Source of the DNA: UBA4416 sp035439445
Lineage (GTDB): Bacteria > Bacteroidota > Bacteroidia > B-17B0 > Aurantibacillaceae
Length of the DNA: 64,000 nt
Direction of reading: 5' to 3'
Assembly (NCBI GenBank): GCA_035439445.1
Contig: DAORKG010000014.1
Span: 17,875 to 81,874, forward strand
Positions 24,651-33,896 of this stretch are shown piece after piece (the stretch's first letter is position 1; each line of letters starts with the position of its first letter). A program made the position numbers and the translations under genes. The notes beneath the pieces are model-generated. The model had not been told where the DNA came from, did not search any database, and worked only from the letters and a program-made list of their open reading frames with translations.

Positions 24651-26207
24651 ATGGAAAAAATAAACATCCTTTGGGCAGATGATGAAATTGACTTATTAAA
24701 GCCACATATCTTATTCTTAAATGGTAAAGGGTATGAGATAGTAACGGCTTTAAGTGGTGATGAAGCGATTGATATAGTTAAGGAAAATAAAAATATATCG
24801 GCAGTTTTATTAGATGAAAATATGCCGGGCATATCTGGCTTAGAAGCTTTAACTAAAATCAAACAGTTAAAGTCAGATTTACCAGTTATTATGATTACCA
24901 AGAGTGAAGAAGAGCACATTATGGAAGATGCGATTGGTAGCAAAATAGCAGATTATCTAATTAAGCCTGTTAACCCAAATCAAATATTATTATCACTTAA
25001 AAAAGCATTAGATAACAAACGTTTAGTATCCGAAAAAACAAATACGGAATATCGTAAAGAGTTTGGCCAAATTGGAATGACATTATCTGATAATCTGAAC
25101 TGGCAAGAGTGGCAAGAGGTTTTCAAAAAGATAGTTTATTGGGAATTAGAGATTGATAAAAACCAAGACAAAGGAATGTTGGAAGTCTTAAAAATGCAAA
25201 AGGCAGATGCTAATTTGCAGTTCTTTAAGTTTATTGAAAAAAATTACATCTCCTGGTTAAATGGCTCTAGTTCAAGTATCCCAACGATGAGTCATACTTT
25301 ATTAAAAAATAAATTCTTCAATAATTTTGATAATAATGCATGTACCTTTTTGGTGGTAATTGATAACTTGCGTTACGATCAGTGGAAAATGATTCAGCCT
25401 ATTATTCAGGATTATTTTAAAGTTGACAACGAAGAGTTGTTTTACAGTATTCTTCCTTCTGCTACTCAGTATGCTCGTAATGCTTTGTTCTCAGGTTTAT
25501 TACCAAGTGAAATGGAAAAGCGTCATCCGGATTGGTGGAAAAACGACGAGGATGAAGGTGGTAAAAATATGCATGAAGAAGATTTTTTAAATGCACAAAT
25601 CAAACGTTTAGGTAAAGACATTAAAACAAGTTATAACAAGATTACCAATTTTGCTGCCGGCAAAAAACTATCTGAAAATATGAGTAACTTGATGAATAAC
25701 AAGTTAAATGTGATAGTGTATAATTTTGTGGATATGCTAAGTCATGCTCGTACCGAATTAGAAATGATCAGAGAGTTAGCTGATGATGAACCTGCATACA
25801 GAAGCTTAACGGTGTCTTGGTTCGAGCATTCACCTTTGTTGGATATGATTAAGTTTATTGCCTCTAAAAATGCTAAATTAGTTATAACTACTGATCATGG
25901 AACAGTTCATGTAAAAGAACCAACAAAAGTAGTAGGAGATAAGAGTGTAAATACGAACTTACGCTATAAACAAGGAAAAGCGCTTGACTATAATGCGAAA
26001 GAAGTATTTGAAATTAAAAACCCTGCGGATGCGTTTTTACCGAAACAAAACGTAAGTACACGTTATATTTTTGCAAGAGAGGATAAGTTTTTTGCTTATC
26101 CAAATAATTTCAATCATTACGTTCAGTATTATAAAAATACGTTCCAGCACGGTGGAGTGAGTTTAGAGGAAATGATAATTCCTTATGTAACACTATCTGC
26201 TAAGTGA
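24651..26207 (+). CDS. porX: PorX: response regulator with PglZ phosphodiesterase domain
   Basis: The 518-residue type IX secretion regulator. The receiver domain covers 1-125 with D10-D11, phospho-acceptor D55 in VLLDENMPG, T83 and K105. A helical linker follows, then a PglZ domain (alkaline phosphatase fold) from about 215, with FLVVIDNLRYDQW, TQYARNALFSGLLPSE, FVDMLSHART, ITTDHGTVHV and FQHGGVSLEEMIIPYV. PorX works with the kinase PorY, which is not in the window, and its PglZ part has been shown to be a nucleotide phosphodiesterase. Two type IX cargo proteins in the window fit its presence. Confidence 0.96.
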   Translation: MEKINILWADDEIDLLKPHILFLNGKGYEIVTALSGDEAIDIVKENKNISAVLLDENMPGISGLEALTKIKQLKSDLPVIMITKSEEEHIMEDAIGSKIADYLIKPVNPNQILLSLKKALDNKRLVSEKTNTEYRKEFGQIGMTLSDNLNWQEWQEVFKKIVYWELEIDKNQDKGMLEVLKMQKADANLQFFKFIEKNYISWLNGSSSSIPTMSHTLLKNKFFNNFDNNACTFLVVIDNLRYDQWKMIQPIIQDYFKVDNEELFYSILPSATQYARNALFSGLLPSEMEKRHPDWWKNDEDEGGKNMHEEDFLNAQIKRLGKDIKTSYNKITNFAAGKKLSENMSNLMNNKLNVIVYNFVDMLSHARTELEMIRELADDEPAYRSLTVSWFEHSPLLDMIKFIASKNAKLVITTDHGTVHVKEPTKVVGDKSVNTNLRYKQGKALDYNAKEVFEIKNPADAFLPKQNVSTRYIFAREDKFFAYPNNFNHYVQYYKNTFQHGGVSLEEMIIPYVTLSAK

Positions 26208-26210
26208 CAT

Positions 26211-26244
26211 AAAAAAAGGTTCAACATTAGTTGAACCTTTTTTT
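26211..26244. terminator. Bidirectional terminator (porX/DUF3078)
   Basis: AAAAAAAGGTTCAAC (26211-26225) pairs perfectly with GTTGAACCTTTTTTT (26230-26244) over a 4-base loop, between convergent stops. Confidence 0.93.
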
Positions 26245-26260
26245 ATTTGAATGAATTTGA

Positions 26261-27247
26261 TTAGAATTTATAAGTAAATCCAACACCTAACACTTGTTTA
26301 AACTGTACATCAGGCCCTACAGTTCCTTTTTGATCTCCTGAAGTACGAAGCACTTTGATGTCATCATCATAAATTAATTGAGTGGCCAAGGTAGCTGAGA
26401 TGAATTTGTTTACTTTAAATGTTGTTAGGGTGCTCCAGTTAACATCAACATTTTGAGGATTATTCATGTAGTTAGAGAATAATTCTAAAATTGTTTGGAA
26501 AGTAATATTTTCCATTACTTTGGTTTGATATTGCATTTTTAAATAAGCACCAAACTCTTCTCTGTGTTTTAAATAATTCTGAGAAATTATTGTTGGATCA
26601 TTCACATCTCTTATTTCTTTTTGAACACCAAATGCTCCAAATTTTGCTAAACTATCATCATTTACAAATGTAAATTTGCCTGTTACAGGCGCTATGAATG
26701 CAGAGAACTTATCATTAGGCTTATAATCAAAACCTATAGCAGCTAGACCATATCCTGGAGCCATAAATTTTGAAATATAAATTGAATCATTTGGATAATT
26801 ATAACCATTTGTAAATTGAGTTCTGAAATCAGCTAATGCAGTTGCGTACCAGCTTTTTTTAATTTGATGACCAAATTTTGAGGAGAATTGAATTTTATCA
26901 TCATTTTTCCACCATTTTTTACTGTCGCCTTGATTGATAACACCATATCCTAACTCTAAGTTATTATCCCAAGTAGACTTACCTTTTTTATATTTAAGGA
27001 AAACGTTTACTAAACCTGCAACAGAAATAGAATTATTACCCCCTGCTGCCCAGTTTGTTAATGATACTTGTTGACCGTTAACAGAAACAACTCCACCAAT
27101 TTTCCATGGTTTAACTGAGTCTGCGGCAACAGTTTTTAATTTATCTGCTTCTGCCTGAATTTTTGCGGCATCATCTTTTGTAACTTCTTGAGCTAATCCA
27201 TTTAATGACAACATAAGAAGAGATGAAAAGAAAAAAAAGTTCTTCAT
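26261..27247 (-). CDS. DUF3078 outer-membrane beta-barrel-type protein
   Basis: An exported protein of about 328 residues. I start it at the ATG at 27245-27247, which gives the signal peptide MKNFFFFSSLLMLSLNGLAQ. The body begins with WKIGGVVSVNGQQVSLTNWAAGGNNSIS, the diagnostic DUF3078 motif, followed by alternating amphipathic strands and a C-terminal phenylalanine (VGFTYKF), as in outer membrane barrels. Function is unknown. It follows the porD-coaBC-rpoZ-bamD group on the same strand after an 79-base gap. Confidence 0.9.
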   Translation of the reverse strand: MKNFFFFSSLLMLSLNGLAQEVTKDDAAKIQAEADKLKTVAADSVKPWKIGGVVSVNGQQVSLTNWAAGGNNSISVAGLVNVFLKYKKGKSTWDNNLELGYGVINQGDSKKWWKNDDKIQFSSKFGHQIKKSWYATALADFRTQFTNGYNYPNDSIYISKFMAPGYGLAAIGFDYKPNDKFSAFIAPVTGKFTFVNDDSLAKFGAFGVQKEIRDVNDPTIISQNYLKHREEFGAYLKMQYQTKVMENITFQTILELFSNYMNNPQNVDVNWSTLTTFKVNKFISATLATQLIYDDDIKVLRTSGDQKGTVGPDVQFKQVLGVGFTYKF

Positions 27248-27326
27248 GTTTTTTAATTTATTAGACGGCAAAACTAATAAAAGAAATTACATCAGAAACT
27301 AATAAATGTCATTTTATTGTTAAAAT

Positions 27327-28226
27327 TTAGTTACCCTGAATTTTAAAATATTTTGTAGAGTTTGCAGGGTCAACTGTAGTGAGTGTTTCAACAGCTTTTG
27401 CTTTTTCTTCAGGGAAACCTTTTGAAAATACATTTACTAATTCATCTGTTTTGGCATTAAAAAATAATTCCATAATAAACGATGCAGGTCTGTTTTTGTA
27501 AACACCAACTAGCAAGTCCAAGGATTTTAATATTTCTTTTCTCCCTTCATCCGCTTTTTCATTCATAATATCCAGTCCAAGTCTGTGATATTTATACATA
27601 CATTCTCTAATTGGCTGAAACACTGGCTGTAAAGCATTTTCCACAATCCAATATCTATTTTTATTGCTTTCGAATGATTTCCAACCAATGTCTCCAGTAC
27701 TTTGAGCATTAGATACTATAGTTTGAGCTTTTTGAAAATACTCAGTACCTCCTAAATTTGAAAAGGTGTCATAATCATTAGCAATTACTATGTAGGCATA
27801 AAATGCTAAAACAGAAGTTAGGTTATTAGAAAATGTGTTTAAATTAAAATCTAATTGCTGAAACTGTTGAAATTTAAATGTAAAGTTCTCATCGATATAA
27901 TTTACAGTTGGAGAGAAATAAGAACTCTTGAAAATTGGTCTTCTGCTTTGAACTTGAATAGTTGCTCTGTAATCTTCCACAGATAATTTTTGAGTAACGT
28001 TAATCAAAATAGAGCAATCTATTCTTTCTGCTGTAGTATAGTTATCTTTTGTCCATCTTGTATTATTCATAAACTCAAAGATGGCTTTCTGCAATTGGTC
28101 AAAAATTTGTTTTTCAGTAGTCCCCTGAATTTGAGGGGAAACAACACTTACCTGACAATTTAATTCTTGAGAAAAAGAAAAAAGATAAGTAAATGAAAAA
28201 ACTAATATATATATGAGTTTACGCAT
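27327..28226 (-). CDS. porD: DUF4835 protein, PorD-type type IX secretion component
   Basis: A 299-residue exported protein, signal peptide MRKLIYILVFSFTYLFSFSQ then ELNCQVSVVSPQIQGTTEKQIFDQLQKAIFEFMNNTRWT, which is the DUF4835 signature. Further landmarks are RRPIFKSSYFSPTVNYID and DIGWKSFESNKNRYWIVENAL. DUF4835 proteins are annotated as PorD of the type IX secretion machinery. It overlaps the end of coaBC by 8 bases and belongs to the bamD-rpoZ-coaBC-porD group. Confidence 0.9.
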   Translation of the reverse strand: MRKLIYILVFSFTYLFSFSQELNCQVSVVSPQIQGTTEKQIFDQLQKAIFEFMNNTRWTKDNYTTAERIDCSILINVTQKLSVEDYRATIQVQSRRPIFKSSYFSPTVNYIDENFTFKFQQFQQLDFNLNTFSNNLTSVLAFYAYIVIANDYDTFSNLGGTEYFQKAQTIVSNAQSTGDIGWKSFESNKNRYWIVENALQPVFQPIRECMYKYHRLGLDIMNEKADEGRKEILKSLDLLVGVYKNRPASFIMELFFNAKTDELVNVFSKGFPEEKAKAVETLTTVDPANSTKYFKIQGN

Positions 28227-29424
28227 GGGTATTTAAATAATTGAGAGCAAAATTAACAATATCCTTCGCTACATCTTGCTTGCTTTTTAACTCAAAATTA
28301 TACATTTTATTGTGTTTATCAATAATAGTTATTTTGTTTGTATCAACAGCAAAACCTGCACCTTTTTCAGTAGCTGAATTTGCTACAATAAAATCTAAAT
28401 TTTTTTTAACGATTTTTTCTTTGGCGTATTCAATAACATTATTTGTTTCTAGGGCAAAGCCAACAAGTAGTTGTTTGTTTTTTTGTTTCCCCAGAGTTTC
28501 TAAAATATCTTTTGTTTTTATGAGTTCAATATGAAGCTCGTCATCTTTCTTCTTAATTTTAGAATCAGATACTTGTTTGGGTTTATAATCTGCTACAGCC
28601 GCAGATAATACAGCAATATCTGAATTTGAAAAATGACTTTCACAAGCATTAAACATTTCTTCGGCACTTTCTACTTTTAAAACATTTACAGTTCTTTCAG
28701 TCGGTAAGTGATGTGAAGGACCAAGAACTAAGTTAACATCAGCTCCTAATTTTGCAAATTCGTCGGCAATAGCAATACCCATTTTTCCTGAAGAACGATT
28801 ACCTATAAATCTAACAGGATCAATAGCTTCATAGGTAGGTCCGGCATTAACTAAAACTTTTTTTCCGGTCAAAGGCAGATTATTTTCAAAATATTGATTT
28901 ACAAACTGAATAATATTTTCCGGTTCAGCCATTCTTCCTTCTCCAATTAAACCGCTTGCTAATTCACCACTTTCAGCGGGAATAATGATGTTACCATTTT
29001 TTCTCAGAATATCAATATTGTGTTTTGTTGTAGGATGCTGATACATATCCAAATCCATTGCAGGCGCAACAAAAACTTTGTTTCTGACAGATAAGTAACA
29101 AGCTGTAACAATATTATCACAAATACCTGTGGCAAATTTAGCCAATGTATTTGCTGTTAGAGGCGCAACAATGATTGCATCTGCCCATTCAGCAAGAGCA
29201 ACATGGTTATTCCAATTATTATTAGCATCGAAAAAATCTGTAACAACTTCATTTTTACTGAGAACAGAAAGTGTTTTTGCAGTAATAAATTCTTCGGCAG
29301 ACTTAGTCATAACAACTTTTACTATAGCTCCTTCTTTTATTAAGAGTCGAACTAAATGAGCGCATTTGTAAGCGGCAATGCCTCCTGTTATACCTAATAA
29401 AATATGTTTATTTTTTAATGACAT
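28219..29424 (-). CDS. coaBC: Coenzyme A biosynthesis bifunctional protein CoaBC
   Basis: Joins cysteine to 4'-phosphopantothenate (CoaB) and decarboxylates the product (CoaC). I start at the ATG of MSLKNKHILLGITGG (29422-29424); the longer frame to 29448 would read back through a terminator hairpin. The CoaC flavoprotein half has GGIAAYKCAHLVR and APAMDLDMYQHP. The CoaB half from about 190 has VNAGPTYEAIDPVRFIGNRSSGKMG. About 400 residues is the normal size. Confidence 0.95.
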   Translation of the reverse strand: MSLKNKHILLGITGGIAAYKCAHLVRLLIKEGAIVKVVMTKSAEEFITAKTLSVLSKNEVVTDFFDANNNWNNHVALAEWADAIIVAPLTANTLAKFATGICDNIVTACYLSVRNKVFVAPAMDLDMYQHPTTKHNIDILRKNGNIIIPAESGELASGLIGEGRMAEPENIIQFVNQYFENNLPLTGKKVLVNAGPTYEAIDPVRFIGNRSSGKMGIAIADEFAKLGADVNLVLGPSHHLPTERTVNVLKVESAEEMFNACESHFSNSDIAVLSAAVADYKPKQVSDSKIKKKDDELHIELIKTKDILETLGKQKNKQLLVGFALETNNVIEYAKEKIVKKNLDFIVANSATEKGAGFAVDTNKITIIDKHNKMYNFELKSKQDVAKDIVNFALNYLNTHA

Positions 29425-29433
29425 ACAAATTAA

Positions 29434-29465
29434 AAACCCATCTGCCAATTGGAGGATGGGTTTCT
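29434..29465 (-). terminator. Hairpin between rpoZ and coaBC
   Basis: AAACCCATC (29434-29442) and GATGGGTTT (29455-29463) make a 9-base stem followed on the minus strand by TTTT. It lies between the rpoZ stop and the coaBC start, so it could terminate bamD-rpoZ or reduce readthrough into coaBC. Confidence 0.75.
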
Positions 29466-29488
29466 TTTAAATTAGTACAATACTAAAA

Positions 29489-29818
29489 TTATTTTGTTTG
29501 TTCTTTAGCTGGGTTTCTGAAGTATGTTTTATCTTCTAAAAACTCATTAATAGAAATCAAAGATGGTTTAGGTAATTTTTCGTAGAATTTAGAGATTTCA
29601 ATTTGTTCTCTGTTTTCAAAAATCTCCTCTAGGTTATCAGAATGACTTGCAAACTCAGCTAATTTAGCAGATAACTCTTCTTTCATTTCTGAACTAATTT
29701 GATTGGCACGCTTAGAAATAATTGCGATTGATTCGTAAATATTTCCAGTAGGACCGTCAAATCTTCTGATGTCACGTGTTACTGTACTTGGCTCTGCGTT
29801 TGTTTTTTTAAAATCCAT
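29489..29818 (-). CDS. rpoZ: RNA polymerase omega subunit, Bacteroidota type
   Basis: A 109-residue RpoZ/Rpb6-family protein. TGNIYESIAIISKRANQISSEMKEELSAKLAEF is the omega fold, with the conserved YExxxxISKRANQI element. The Bacteroidota version is longer than E. coli omega at the C-terminus (EFLEDKTYFRNP). It lies 7 bases downstream of bamD, an arrangement I know from other members of the phylum. Confidence 0.93.
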   Translation of the reverse strand: MDFKKTNAEPSTVTRDIRRFDGPTGNIYESIAIISKRANQISSEMKEELSAKLAEFASHSDNLEEIFENREQIEISKFYEKLPKPSLISINEFLEDKTYFRNPAKEQTK

Positions 29819-29825
29819 TTGACTA

Positions 29826-30626
29826 TTAATTATTGATATTATTTTTCATTTTCACACAGCTTTCATAAATAGACTCTGCTTTTGATAAATAGCTGCTTTT
29901 AGGGTACAAATCTACTAATTTTAAATAACTTTCCATAGCTAAATTTAATCTTTCTAACTTTTTGGTTTCCAGGCTATTAACCGCTAGAAGGTAATATGAA
30001 TCAACAATTGTATATAAAATTTCATCAATATGACTTGATTCAGGGAAATCTTTCATGAAGTTTTGTCCTGATGCAATAGCCGCTTTATAATCACTAATAT
30101 TATAGTATTGATTGGTTATATCTAATTCTTTTTGTTCTAATTTACCTCTTAAAATGTCATTTATTTTATTACAAGAATCAATTCTGGAACTCTCAGGGTA
30201 TAAATCAATAAAATTTTGCAATTCGGCCATTGCATTTTTAGTGTCTGTTTGGTCTAATTTATAGATAGGCGAATTTAAATAATAACAATAAGCATTCATA
30301 AACAAGCATTCCTCGGCATGTTTACCTGTTGGGAAGCTTCTGAAGTAATTTTTGAAATGGTATTGAGATAAGGCATAATCTCCTTGATAATAATTACAGT
30401 ATGAGAAATAGTAATATATTTCTTCTGCTTTATCAGAACCTTTATAAACAGGAATTAGCTCTTCAAATAAAGCGATTGCTTTTACATAATTTCCTTTGGT
30501 ATAATACTGATTGGCTCTTTCTAATTTAAGTTCATAATTCGAACTTTTTAGTAATCTATTATAGCCATCACAACTGGTAAAAATAACAGCTGATGCTAAA
30601 ACTAGATATAAGTATATATTTTTCAA
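29826..30626 (-). CDS. bamD: Outer membrane assembly lipoprotein BamD
   Basis: An essential TPR lipoprotein of the BAM complex that inserts beta-barrel proteins. About 266 residues. The signal ends LVLASAVIFTSC with the lipid-anchored Cys, followed by DGYNRLLKSSNYELKLERANQYYTKGNYVKAIALFEELIP, typical of BamD. TPR units continue to about residue 250. There is no ATG start: TTG codons at 30624-30626 and 30633-30635 are the options, and the first overlaps a consensus -7 box (30633-30640, minus), so I take the inner TTG at 30626. That gives a normal lipoprotein signal MKNIYLYLVLASAV. Confidence 0.92.
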   Translation of the reverse strand: MKNIYLYLVLASAVIFTSCDGYNRLLKSSNYELKLERANQYYTKGNYVKAIALFEELIPVYKGSDKAEEIYYYFSYCNYYQGDYALSQYHFKNYFRSFPTGKHAEECLFMNAYCYYLNSPIYKLDQTDTKNAMAELQNFIDLYPESSRIDSCNKINDILRGKLEQKELDITNQYYNISDYKAAIASGQNFMKDFPESSHIDEILYTIVDSYYLLAVNSLETKKLERLNLAMESYLKLVDLYPKSSYLSKAESIYESCVKMKNNINN

Positions 30627-30632
30627 GCGTTG

Positions 30633-30640
30633 CAAAGTTA
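30633..30640 (-). promoter_or_regulatory. Promoter -7 box of the bamD operon
   Basis: The minus strand reads TAACTTTG, a full TAnnTTTG match, with its 3' end 6 bases before the inner TTG. The transcript would be leaderless or nearly so. A -33 TTTG is not clear. Confidence 0.5.
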
Positions 30641-30694
30641 ATGTATTAAATGAATCTAATAGACATTATTTGTTAAAGAAAGTTAGTTAATAAA

Positions 30695-30727
30695 CAAAAG
30701 AAAAGGATTATCTCTTATTTTCTTTTG
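30695..30727 (-). terminator. Weak A+T hairpin at the end of the ABC transporter gene
   Basis: CAAAAGAAAA (30695-30704) pairs with TTTTCTTTTG (30718-30727). The upstream arm lies in the last codons of the transporter gene. The stem is A+T-only apart from the two G:C pairs, so termination strength is doubtful. Confidence 0.4.
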
Positions 30728-33700
30728 AAATTAATGTTACCTAAAAAGTCAAGCGTTTTCTTAAACACATCAAAATATAACATAATCATTAATGAGATAC
30801 TCATTAACCAAATTACTGAAATATTAAACCAGTATGTAGGAATTAGACTTCCCATGAATCGTTTATTTGGAGCATAAAAATGAGCAGCTCCAATATTTGA
30901 TTCTGTCGGGTCTAAGTAAATTGGTTCAATTCTCTGAATTAAACGACCTTCGTGCTCTAAGCATCTATCTCCTAAGTCATTACTATTTAACATGAATTGA
31001 TCAAGCGCCTCATTGGTATAATCATCTTTCATATTAATAAACTCATCATTACCTAATTGTTTGATTAATTTTTGAGTTACCTCATCTTCTTGTTTTCTTG
31101 CTTTATTTTCAAAATTAATATAGTGCTCATTAATTTTTGCCAAAAACTGTTTTAACGAAGTTGCAATTTCAGGAGTATAGTCCTTTGCATTTAGTTTATT
31201 AATACCTTCAAACTGATACTTGTTTTTCAGGATTTTTTGCTCTTTTAATAATTCATTTTTTAGTAAGGTAAAGTCTCTTTCTAATTCTTCCTTTTTAGCT
31301 GCATCTTTTAAAATACCATCAATTTTGGTCATTTTGTTTTGTAACTCCGGAATCCAGTATACCTTTTTGTAAGCTGCTATACTAATAGCTTTTTCGTATT
31401 TATAAAAATTTTTGTGAAACTTATTTGCTTTAAACTGATTTACTGCTAATGCTTCAAATGCCCATCTGCTGGCCATCATTTCTCCAACATAAGGAACTCC
31501 TCCTTGTTTGGCTAATGCCGGATTTAATTTATCAAATTTAACAACGACTCCGGCTAACAATAATTGAGGTATGATTAAGAACGGAATAGATATATAAATA
31601 GTAACAGCACTGTTAAATGCACTCGAAATATTTAAGCCTAGCATATTGGCAAAACACGATGCTGAGAAAAGAACTAACCAATAGTCAGCATACATACCTT
31701 TCACGCCCATAATTAAATTACCAACTAACACAAACATGAAAGTTTGTATAGCGGATAGAACAAACATGATGACGATTTTACTCCATAAATAACTGCCTTT
31801 GCTTAAATTTAAGAAAGACTCACGTTTACGGATTTTTCTGTCTCTGATAATTTCTTCGGCAGAAACTGTTAAGCCAATAAACAACGCTACAACAACTGCC
31901 ATAAACATATAAGCAGGTACGTTTTCATTTTCTCTGAAAAAATAACCTTTTGTATTATTCGCATCTGAATTGTAGAAACGTATTAAAGCAGCTAATACAA
32001 ATGCCAAAGCAGGCGCTTCAATTAAGTTAATTAATAAATATTGTGTATTTGTTAATTTACTTTTTACATCCCTTGTTATAAATACCTTAAATTGTTTAAA
32101 GGCATTAGGGATTTTAAAAATAGCATCAGGAATTTCATCCTGGTGTTTAATATCACCAATGGTTGATTCAATTTTTTCTACATAACTCTTATTCCATTCT
32201 GCAGGGCTTGTTTTACGGTTGTGAGTTAAGTTACCGTACTCATCTAATACTTTACTTTCTATAATATTAAAGATTAGCTCAGGATTAACGTTACCACAGT
32301 TCCAACATTCACTTTCTTCGGCATTAACATGTTGTACTAATGTTTTGAAGTATGTAACAGCATCCACCGGATTTCCATAATAAATTGGATAACCGCCAAC
32401 ATCTAATATTTGCAGCTTATCAAACATTTTAAAAATGTCGGATGATGGTTGGTGAATAACCACAAATATTAATTTACCTTTTAAAGATAATTCTTTTAAA
32501 AGGTCCATGATGTTTTCAGAGTCACGAGAAGATAAACCAGAAGTAGGTTCATCTACATATAACACAGATGGTTCACGGATTAACTCTAAACCAATATTTA
32601 AACGCTTACGTTGTCCACCTGAAATTGTTTTTTCTAGTGGGGAACCAACTTTTAAGTCTTTGGTTTCAGATAAACCTAAGTCAGCTAATAAAGCATGACA
32701 TTTTTTTGCGATTTCTTCATCAGTTAAGTTGCCAAAACATAGTTTTGCATTATAAAAAAGATTTTGATAAACCGTTAATTCTTCAATTAACAAGTCATCT
32801 TGAGTTACGTGTCCAATAACGCCCTCTACAAATTTTTTCTCTTTATGGATGTTTTTACCGTTTATTAAAACTTGTCCTGCGCTTGGTATTTCAACTCCGT
32901 TTAAAACGTTTAATAAAGTTGATTTACCGGCTCCGGAACCTCCCATAATACCAATTAATTTTCCTCCTTCTTCACGAATATTTATGTTTCGTAAACCAAG
33001 CTTACCGCCTTTAAATTTGTATTCAATATTTTTGGCTTCAAAAGAAATACGGGCTTGAGATCCATCTGCCAAGAAACGACCAATGATATCACTGTAATAG
33101 ATTGGCTTAATTTTAGAACTTCTTAGTGATGAACCAGGAGTTAAAATATGAACTCGTTCTTTTGAAATACCTTGTCCGTTTAATTGTAGCTCAATGTTTC
33201 CATAGATACGAAGAGCATACATGCCAACGCTATCAATTTGAATAACCCGAACGTCTGAAGTTAAAGCGTCACAATAAATATGTTTACAAGCGTTATTGTA
33301 TCCATTTTCCTTGTTATTTATAACTAAGATATTTGGAGTATTAGGAATCTTTTCTGCTGTATCTTCAATAAATGCTCTTAATTGATTAAATTCTTCTGTT
33401 GAGATATTAAATGTATCTGCTACCGTAACTACAAATTCATTTTCTTGTTCAGAAATTTCATCAGAAGAGTATATAAATTCTAATAATCGAATTAAAACGA
33501 TGATTTTTTGAGGTTGCTCTAGTTCTTGATTTATCTGCGTGCAAATTTTTAATACTTTAACTGAGTTTAAGGAAGTACGTTTAGCGGTACCGTCTTTTTT
33601 CTTAGAACCTGCTTGCTGAGCCTCAATGTATTCATCAAAAATAACCAGATATTTGTCAACCTGCTCTTTGTTTAATTGTTGTTTTAAGAAAGACTCAACA

Positions 33701-33786
33701 ATAGAACGACCTGTATTACTAATTCCATCAACTTTAGCAATGATGGCAAACATTTGCATTAAGGCACGAAGTATTCGTTCACTCAT
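30715..33786 (-). CDS. ABCG-type transporter with N-terminal TerB-like domain
   Basis: A 1023-residue fusion. Residues 1-150 look like a TerB/DjlA-type helical domain (LRALMQMFAIIAKVDGISNTGRSIVESFLKQ, then EFIYSSDEISEQENEFVVTVADTFNIS). A beta-rich region with an FHA-like or cyclic-nucleotide-like feel covers 155-255. The ATPase covers 250-480 with Walker A GGSGAGKST at 282-290, signature TISGGQRKRLN near 388, and Walker B VLYVDEPTSGL near 408. An ABC-2 permease with about six membrane helices follows, interrupted by a long charged helical insert (about 780-930). The order nucleotide-binding then permease is that of the ABCG/White half-transporters. The substrate is unknown. Confidence 0.9.
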   Translation of the reverse strand: MSERILRALMQMFAIIAKVDGISNTGRSIVESFLKQQLNKEQVDKYLVIFDEYIEAQQAGSKKKDGTAKRTSLNSVKVLKICTQINQELEQPQKIIVLIRLLEFIYSSDEISEQENEFVVTVADTFNISTEEFNQLRAFIEDTAEKIPNTPNILVINNKENGYNNACKHIYCDALTSDVRVIQIDSVGMYALRIYGNIELQLNGQGISKERVHILTPGSSLRSSKIKPIYYSDIIGRFLADGSQARISFEAKNIEYKFKGGKLGLRNINIREEGGKLIGIMGGSGAGKSTLLNVLNGVEIPSAGQVLINGKNIHKEKKFVEGVIGHVTQDDLLIEELTVYQNLFYNAKLCFGNLTDEEIAKKCHALLADLGLSETKDLKVGSPLEKTISGGQRKRLNIGLELIREPSVLYVDEPTSGLSSRDSENIMDLLKELSLKGKLIFVVIHQPSSDIFKMFDKLQILDVGGYPIYYGNPVDAVTYFKTLVQHVNAEESECWNCGNVNPELIFNIIESKVLDEYGNLTHNRKTSPAEWNKSYVEKIESTIGDIKHQDEIPDAIFKIPNAFKQFKVFITRDVKSKLTNTQYLLINLIEAPALAFVLAALIRFYNSDANNTKGYFFRENENVPAYMFMAVVVALFIGLTVSAEEIIRDRKIRKRESFLNLSKGSYLWSKIVIMFVLSAIQTFMFVLVGNLIMGVKGMYADYWLVLFSASCFANMLGLNISSAFNSAVTIYISIPFLIIPQLLLAGVVVKFDKLNPALAKQGGVPYVGEMMASRWAFEALAVNQFKANKFHKNFYKYEKAISIAAYKKVYWIPELQNKMTKIDGILKDAAKKEELERDFTLLKNELLKEQKILKNKYQFEGINKLNAKDYTPEIATSLKQFLAKINEHYINFENKARKQEDEVTQKLIKQLGNDEFINMKDDYTNEALDQFMLNSNDLGDRCLEHEGRLIQRIEPIYLDPTESNIGAAHFYAPNKRFMGSLIPTYWFNISVIWLMSISLMIMLYFDVFKKTLDFLGNINFKRK

Positions 33787-33859
33787 AGATTTTTAATTAA
33801 AGTATTAGTACAAAATAAGTAAGCAAGATACTAAATATTAACTATTTAACAAATTTCGG

Positions 33860-33888
33860 TTGAATATTTTGTAAAAGGTTTAATTTTG
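33860..33888 (+). promoter_or_regulatory. Promoter of the PIF1-like helicase gene
   Basis: TTG (33860-33862), 18 bases, then TAATTTTG (33881-33888) fit the Bacteroidota -33/-7 pattern. The ATG follows 8 bases after the -7 box, so the message is nearly leaderless. Confidence 0.6.
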
Positions 33889-33896
33889 CCTAAATA

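Noticed and set aside
27248..27271. N-terminal extension of the DUF3078 protein
   Set aside because: The signal peptide begins at the inner ATG (27247); the extension is charged and would disturb it.
29425..29448. N-terminal extension of CoaBC
   Set aside because: It would be encoded inside a terminator hairpin, and the family begins at about MSLKNKHILLG.
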